DNA of 64,000 nt from Scenedesmus sp. ARA3 (lineage: Eukaryota > Chlorophyta > Chlorophyceae > Sphaeropleales > Scenedesmaceae). Below are positions 58,453 through 64,000 of the stretch, in pieces. Below the pieces are notes generated by a model. It worked only from the letters and a program-made list of their open reading frames with translations, was not told the DNA's origin and did not search any database. The stretch spans positions 1 through 64,000 of the forward strand of contig RWJK01000970.1 of assembly GCA_004335835.1 (NCBI GenBank). Direction: 5' to 3'. The position numbers and the translations under genes were made by a program. How positions within the stretch are numbered: the stretch's first letter is position 1; every line of letters begins with the position of its first letter.

Positions 58453-59228
58453 CCTGCGCAAGCGCCTCTGAGCGCTGTTCCTGCAGTCACATGCGCAATT
58501 GCATCTATATCCTGGGTTGCTGCACCGAGCATCATGGACATCACTATGCTGGTGGATGCCGCCAGGTTTAAAGAACTGTTGGCATTTTATGCCAGGCCTG
58601 ATAGGCTGTGTAGCAGCTTCTGTTAATCAGAGGCTGCTTATTTTCGGGCCAAGAGTCACAACTTGCCTGCTGGAGGTCGACATGCTGACACAGCTGCTGC
58701 TGCCTGACGCGGGAATTCAAAAGCACAGTGCTCCGCCTTGTTGAATCAATACTTCTGAAATACAAACCAATAGTCAAACCAATAAATGCGTGTTCTATAA
58801 ATAGATCCACGAAGGTTACGCTGCAATCTACGAGACCACAGTCATGTAGTGCAGGTCTGGCTCAGGATGATGTATATACCAAGCACAGTCACCCCCAGAG
58901 TACCAACGAACTAATAAATACAAACTTAACGTCCCAGGGCTGCGCCTGGCTGATGCAGACGCCTATCGCGTGTTCTGCCGTGAACAACCCTGTTGTCACA
59001 GACAATGGCCACTGCTAGGAAGAGCGGGGGCCTCCAGTAGTGCATCGCAATGCAATGGTGCGTTTTTTCTGCTGCACGTTTGATTACAGAGATCGGGCAA
59101 CCCTACTCGTGCTGCTGCTGCACTCCCACCCAAGTGTCATGCTGCTGGCGAACAGTACACAACCCGTTACACCTTGGAAGTGCTAGATAACACCCGTGGT
59201 TAACGCCCATGGCTTCATAGATAACAAT
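58453..59228. promoter_or_regulatory. Divergent promoter interval, K+ channel / cap methyltransferase
   Basis: About 780 bases between divergent starts. A/T-rich core at 58,740-58,930 holds two CCAAT boxes (58767-58771, 58779-58783) 12 bases apart and a TATAAATAG (58796-58804). Their order fits plus-strand transcription, but they lie about 430 bases before the plus ATG, so a long 5' UTR would be implied. Confidence 0.45.
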
Positions 59229-62200
59229 ATGGCTGCTAGTAGGGAGCTGATCAAGGAGCACTACAACCAGCATGTAGAAGAGGGAGTAACCACCAAAGAA
59301 GTGAGCAGCAGCACAGCCCTCCTTGCCAAGTCTGCCAAACGTGACATGGCAGCACATATGACATATTTGATGCCTTCCAGGCGCTTGCAAGGAGACGTGA
59401 GGGCCCAGCCGCGCCCCTCAAACAGTACCACAATGAAATCAAGCGCCGGTTGATCTACAGGTGGGCATGCTGCTGCGCACGTAGCAGCCCGCGCCTTGGA
59501 GCAGCAGCCACTGCTGACAGGCACAGATTGAGTTGGCAACGGTTTGGTGTCAGTCGCACGCTGAGAGCTGCAGCTGCTGCGCGTTTCCTGCAGGTTCGCG
59601 TACGGCGCAGAAGCACTGCTGGACTACGCCTGCGGCCGTGGCGGGGACCTGCAGAAATGGAAGTCAGCACAGGTGCCTTCCACATACTTTGACTCTTTCA
59701 TACTCAGTCATACAACCTATCAGTCATTATGTAACAGAACACTGCCAGTGCAGCAGCAGCCTCGGCAGCCGTGAGACAGGGTCGCAGCACAGCAGCGGCA
59801 CCCGCCTGTGGCACCGCCAGGAGCAGCTGCTTGCCCACAGCAGCTGTTTGCATGGCAGCCATGCCTCAAACCTGCAATGGCTGAAATGTGCTGCATTGAC
59901 AGTTTGTTATGTGTGGTGCCTGGCTGCTGCTGCTGCTGTGGCTGCAGGTGGCCTTTGTCAAGGGCCTGGACTTGTCTCCTAGGGAGGTGGAGGAGGCGCG
60001 CAGGCGCTATGGAGAGCTGCTGCAGAAAGACAGAGGTGCGCAGCTTATAGCGACGCAAACAGTGACAGGCAGCAGGAGCTTGCTTGTTGTCACAATAGCA
60101 GCAGCAGCAGCAGCAACAGCGACAGCAAGGGTCGATGGTTCGCGACTGCACAAAGAGAGAAGTGGAGTGCACAGCAGACAGCAGCAGCTGCTACAGCGTG
60201 TTTGGCGCAGTAGCAGCTGGGCCACACACAGATGTAGCAGTGGCAATGGAATGCAGCAGCAACTGCTTGTGTTTGCTCTGTGATTGGGCACAGGCCACAG
60301 AGGCAAGCGGCAGCAGCACAAGCAAGGACGATGCCTCGATTGCAGCAGCTGCAGCAGTGATGACGCTACATAACAACCTGCCTGGTCACACCACCCGCCC
60401 TTGTCTGCAAGCCTGCTGACAGCATCTGACATGCCGCTGCGCATTGTATACTTTGTGCTGCAGGCTGCAGCATGCAGGCGCAGTTTGAGCAGACAGACCA
60501 GCTGGGGCTGCAGCTGTGGCAGGAGGAGCGGCAGTACGATGCAGCCACCTGCATGTTTGCGCTGCACTACTTCTTCGAGCAGGAGGCCACGCTCATGATG
60601 CTGATGCAGACAGTGGCAGCCAACCTCAAGCCGGGTGAGCTGCAGCTGTGCGCTTGGTGCCTGCTGGCCGGCTGGTCACCGCACGCATGCAACTGTTTTG
60701 CGCACAAGTAGTTGCGCTGGTATGGTCTGGTGCAGTGTAACAGCTGCTTTGTCCTGGCGTGCGGCGCCTGCAGCAGCGTTGTCGGTGCTATGCACTGCAC
60801 GTCTACATGCTGCTTGACCATTGCCAGCAATATTGTGTAAGTGCGCTGCTGGCGTGCTGCTCCGTATGTGCTGCTGCATGCTGTACTCACAGGTGAGCAG
60901 TCCTGTGAAGAATGCGTGACGGCATGAATGCCGTAATATTACAGATGACGAGCATGCTGCCCTGTGTGCTGCTTCCTGGTTGCACTTTGCAGGCGGCTAC
61001 TTCTTCGGCACTGTGCCTGACGGCAAGCGTGTGAAGGCACACCTGGTGAAGGCAGCGGGGCAGGTGTCCATGGGCCACCTCATGCTCAAGCAGGAGTGGC
61101 AGGTGAGCTGTGAGTCTGAAAAGGGTTGATTGCGGTGGCAGCACGGTGGGTGGTGTGGTCTGCGGGCCACCTCATGCTCAAGCAGAGGAGTGGCAGGTGA
61201 GCTGTGAAAAGGGTTGATTGCGGTGGCTCCGCGGTGGGGTGGTGTCCATGCGCCACCTTAAGCTCAAGCATGCGTGGCAGGTGAACTGTGAGGTTGAACA
61301 GGGTTGAATGCGGTGGCAGCACGGTGGGGTGGGTGTCTGCGGGTAACCTCATGCTCAAGCAAGAGCAGCAGGTGAGTCTGAATGGATTTAGTTGCGGTGG
61401 TAGCACGGTGAGGTGGTGTCTGCGGGGCCCCTCATGCTCAAGCAGGATTGCCAGGTACGGCAGCAGCCCAGTGGTTGTGTGCAGTGGCATTGCAGTATTT
61501 GGTGCGGCTGCTGTGCCTTACGCGGCAATGGGTCTGCCTGTGGCGCTGCCTCATGTTCAGCTGCAGGGGCAGAGCAGGCAGCAACGCATTCCTCCTGGCA
61601 TCTCCAGCGTGCACAGTGCAAACATGCTGCACTGTTGGCATATGCACCGCAGCAGCTCTCCCAATTACTGCATGCTCCCCGCTGTCTCACCCGCAGCAGA
61701 GCTTCCCAGCAAGCCTGCGTGCGTGCCAGCTTGCAGGATCAAGCTGCTCTGTGGTGGCTGCTGCATCTGATGAACACCTCCAGTAGTCTGACACGTCGCA
61801 CAGGGTTCCTTATCAATATCAAAGCCCTCCTCACATTCTGCCAAGCACTTTGTTTGCACTTTGTCGGCAAAGTCCTGCAGGGCAAGGAGGCGCCGTTTGG
61901 CTCGCCGTACATCATGGAGATCCTGGATACAGTGGTTGCGGGCCACGAGGGCTTCAGCGAGGGCAGCCGCGAGTACCTGGTGTTTGAAAAGGTGCTGCTG
62001 TCAGTGGCCAAGAAGTACGGCCTGCACCCGGTGAGTGGAAGGGGTACCGCCTCGACCCTGCAGGAGTGTGCGGCAGCACGTTTTGCAGGTAACAGTACAG
62101 CATGTTGTTGATAGGTGTCCTGCAAGCAGCAGCGGCTAAGCTGGGCACACAGGTTCTGATGTGAGCACAGCGCGGTGTTGGAAGAGTGCCGGCGTTAGCT

Positions 62201-63162
62201 GCTGGACACGCGCAGCCTGCACCCAGTCAGGTGGCAGCAAAACTAGCAGCCAACGTGCGAAGCTGCACTGTGCTGGCATCACAATCCGTTGCGCTGCGTG
62301 CTGTGCTGTGCTCGCAGGTGGTCAACTTTGAAGACCCAGCCCTTGACGCGCTGTTTGAGGAGGTGAGCAGGCATGAACTGCTATTTTGTGTGCACTGTTG
62401 CGCTGTTTTCCATTTAAAAAGTGGCCAAAGAGGCTGCATGCTTACCCAGGGACGTCCATCCCAACATGTTGCTTCATCTGCTTGGTCTGACCCTGCTAGA
62501 GTACTGTACCGTGCAGCAGCAGCAATCGCTTCACGGTGGTGGTGAAGGTATTTGATATTAGAAAATGTGGCGCCTGGTGCTTCAATGCCTTTGAAACAGT
62601 AATTTTCGAGGTGTTGCCTGTGTTGCTGTTGCAGGGCGATGCAGGCAAGCCCATGAAGCACTTCCACCCGCAGTACCCAGCTGATGCAGACCCCAGCCTC
62701 GCAACAGTGAGCAAACCATTACCTGCAGCAGCATGCATGGCAGAGCTTGGGAGTGACAAGTGCGGCCTGCTGCTATTGCATGTGCAGCGCTGGAGGCTGC
62801 GCTGTGCCGTCTGCAGTGGCGTGTATCTGCTGCTGGTGTCACGGCCAGAGGCACACAGTAACCAACAGGACTGCCAATCAGCTTTGCTTGAACCAATGAT
62901 AGTGTCCAAAACTTGTGCTGCAACAAACAAAGCAAGCAAGCAAAGGCAACTGACGCATGTGCAATCATACATGTCATGTGCAGGCCTCCAAGCTGTACAT
63001 GGCCTTCGTGCTGCAGAAGGTTGACAGCGCGCAGGAGGTGCATGCGCCGCCGCTGCCGCCGCCAGACAAGGGGCGTGGCCCAAACAGCCAGCAGCAGCGC
63101 AACCAGCAGCAGCAGCAGCGGCAGTCGCCACCGCGTGAGCAGCGGCTTGCAGGTGGCGGCCT

Positions 63163-63210
<48 letters not shown>

Positions 63211-64000
63211 AGATGGGGCGATGGCGTGGCGAGGGGGCGGGAATCGCAAGCGGGTATGTACTCTTTAGTCTGGCAGTAAATGTCACCTGGTTCACATCAC
63301 TTCAAATTCCCACAACACGATCTCGTTGCTTGACTGCAGCGCTGCTTGGTTTTGCTTGTTTTACAGGCTTGAACCCCCTGTGTGCATTGATGCTGTATTA
63401 TCAGTGGCTAGCATCAGACACAGTTCGTCGCGGAACTCCTGCCCGCCATTGACTGTTTCCCATGCCTGCCTGCTTGCCTCCTGCTTTCCTGCAGAATGCG
63501 GACTGGGTGCTGCCCTACCCAGCACGCCACCTGCCGCCACAGGAGATGCCCTCGGCCTTCCTCAACGTAAAGCACTACCCGGCCCACCTGCACCACCGCG
63601 CAGCAAAGGGCCGCTTTGTTATTCAGCCGCCGCCGCTGCCTACACAATGCGGGCCTGTTCAATATGACGCATTCGGGCGTGAGGTGTACCCCCAGCTGCC
63701 AAACGGCGCGTGGATTAGCAGCTACTATGACGAGCTTAACTACCATGCGCAGCTGCAGCAGCAGCAGCAGCTGGCGGCGGCAGCAGCAGGGCAGGGGCTA
63801 CCACCACCGCAGCCGCCACCGCTGCAGCAGCAGCAGCAGCACTACGGCGGAGGTGGTGGCGTGGTCAGTAGGCAGCAGCAGCCACCTGAGCAGCAGCAGC
63901 AGCAGCGGGGCATGCCGCCGCCAAATGCTGCTGCATACCCAGGGCCGCCTCCACCTGCACAGCCAGCAGCAGCGGCAGATGCTACCGCAGGCTCGGCAGC
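59229..64000 (+). CDS. ABD1: mRNA cap guanine-N7 methyltransferase, 3' end outside window
   Basis: Nuclear enzyme transferring methyl from S-adenosylmethionine to N7 of the cap guanine. Exons 59229-59300, 59381-59460, 59594-59672, 59948-60035, 60464-60634, 60993-61102, 61881-62030, 62318-62362, 62635-62706, 62984-63253, 63495-beyond 64000; phases close, at least 547 aa. Motif I is LLDYACGRGGDLQKWKSA (about residues 59-75), the family's SAM-binding loop. Then VKGLDLSPREVEEARRRY, ATCMFALHYFFEQEATLMML (the conserved FA-HY), LKPGGYFFGTVPDG, FGSPYIMEILD, VFEKVLLSVAKKYGL and SKLYMAFVLQKV close the catalytic domain. A long Gln/Pro-rich extension follows, including YDAFGREVYPQLPNGAW, and runs off the edge. 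The N-terminus is short, with HYNQ before the fold as in plant enzymes. Confidence 0.92.
59922..59947 (+). repeat. CTG-rich tract before cap-enzyme exon 4
   Basis: GGCTGCTGCTGCTGCTGTGG followed by CTGCAG immediately before the exon. Confidence 0.6.
61061..61456 (+). repeat. Five copies of cap-enzyme exon 6 end with donor
   Basis: The real exon end GGCCACCTCATGCTCAAGCA and GGAGTGGCAG|GTGAGCTG (61071-61110) recurs at about 61160-61203, 61245-61290, 61345-61380 and 61428-61456, spaced about 90 bases. Copies keep the CTCAAGCA core and a CAG|GT junction. Between them is TTGATTGCGGTGGCAGCACG and GTGGGGTGGTGTC. Confidence 0.85.

Overview
The window is nuclear DNA of a green alga (Chlorophyta, most likely Chlorophyceae). 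Genes are split by many GT-AG introns, exons are rich in (CAG/GCA)n tracts coding for Gln, Ala and Ser runs, several genes are followed by TGTAA (the green-algal polyadenylation signal), and the recognisable proteins are plant/algal or broadly eukaryotic. No bacterial operon, rRNA, tRNA or CRISPR array is visible. All gene models were spliced by eye from frame, phase and splice sites; the phases close for every listed exon chain.

Layout. 161-1870 (+): 3' part of a typical 2-Cys peroxiredoxin. 2990-5286 (+): WBP11-like splicing factor. 5969-8708 (+): TRAPPC13. 12997-16990 (-): AP2/ERF-domain transcription factor. 17524-18097 (+): small CUE-domain protein. 18664-24586 (+): F-box/leucine-rich-repeat protein. 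26255-30470 (-): MRS2/CorA magnesium transporter. 31185-31931 (+): small mitochondrial membrane protein resembling complex I subunit B4. 33937-38488 (-): tandem Tudor/Agenet protein with an AT-hook. 40222-41912 (+): YAE1. 42804-45829 (-): G-patch nucleolar-type protein. 46216-46972 (+) and 48460-48933 (+): two unrecognised small genes. 50780-58452 (-): large BK/Slo-type potassium channel with two RCK regions. 59229 to the window end (+): mRNA cap guanine-N7 methyltransferase, cut by the right edge.

The genes do not form one pathway; they are a sample of housekeeping functions (redox, splicing, vesicle traffic, transcription, ubiquitination, ion transport, respiration, ribosome/ABCE1 maturation, mRNA capping). 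Neighbours are often divergent (AP2/CUE, MRS2/B4-like, Tudor/YAE1, G-patch/46216 gene, channel/cap enzyme) or convergent with 0.9-4.3 kb between stop codons.

The most striking property is structural. In at least seven genes the sequence straddling an exon edge, including the splice donor or acceptor or the stop codon, has been copied in tandem into the adjacent intron or 3' flank, from one decayed copy up to about seven. A second pattern is (CTG)n tracts immediately before 3' splice sites, while exons carry (CAG)n on the same strand. A third is that noncoding DNA is T/G-rich on the transcribed gene's sense strand, so gene orientation can be read from composition.
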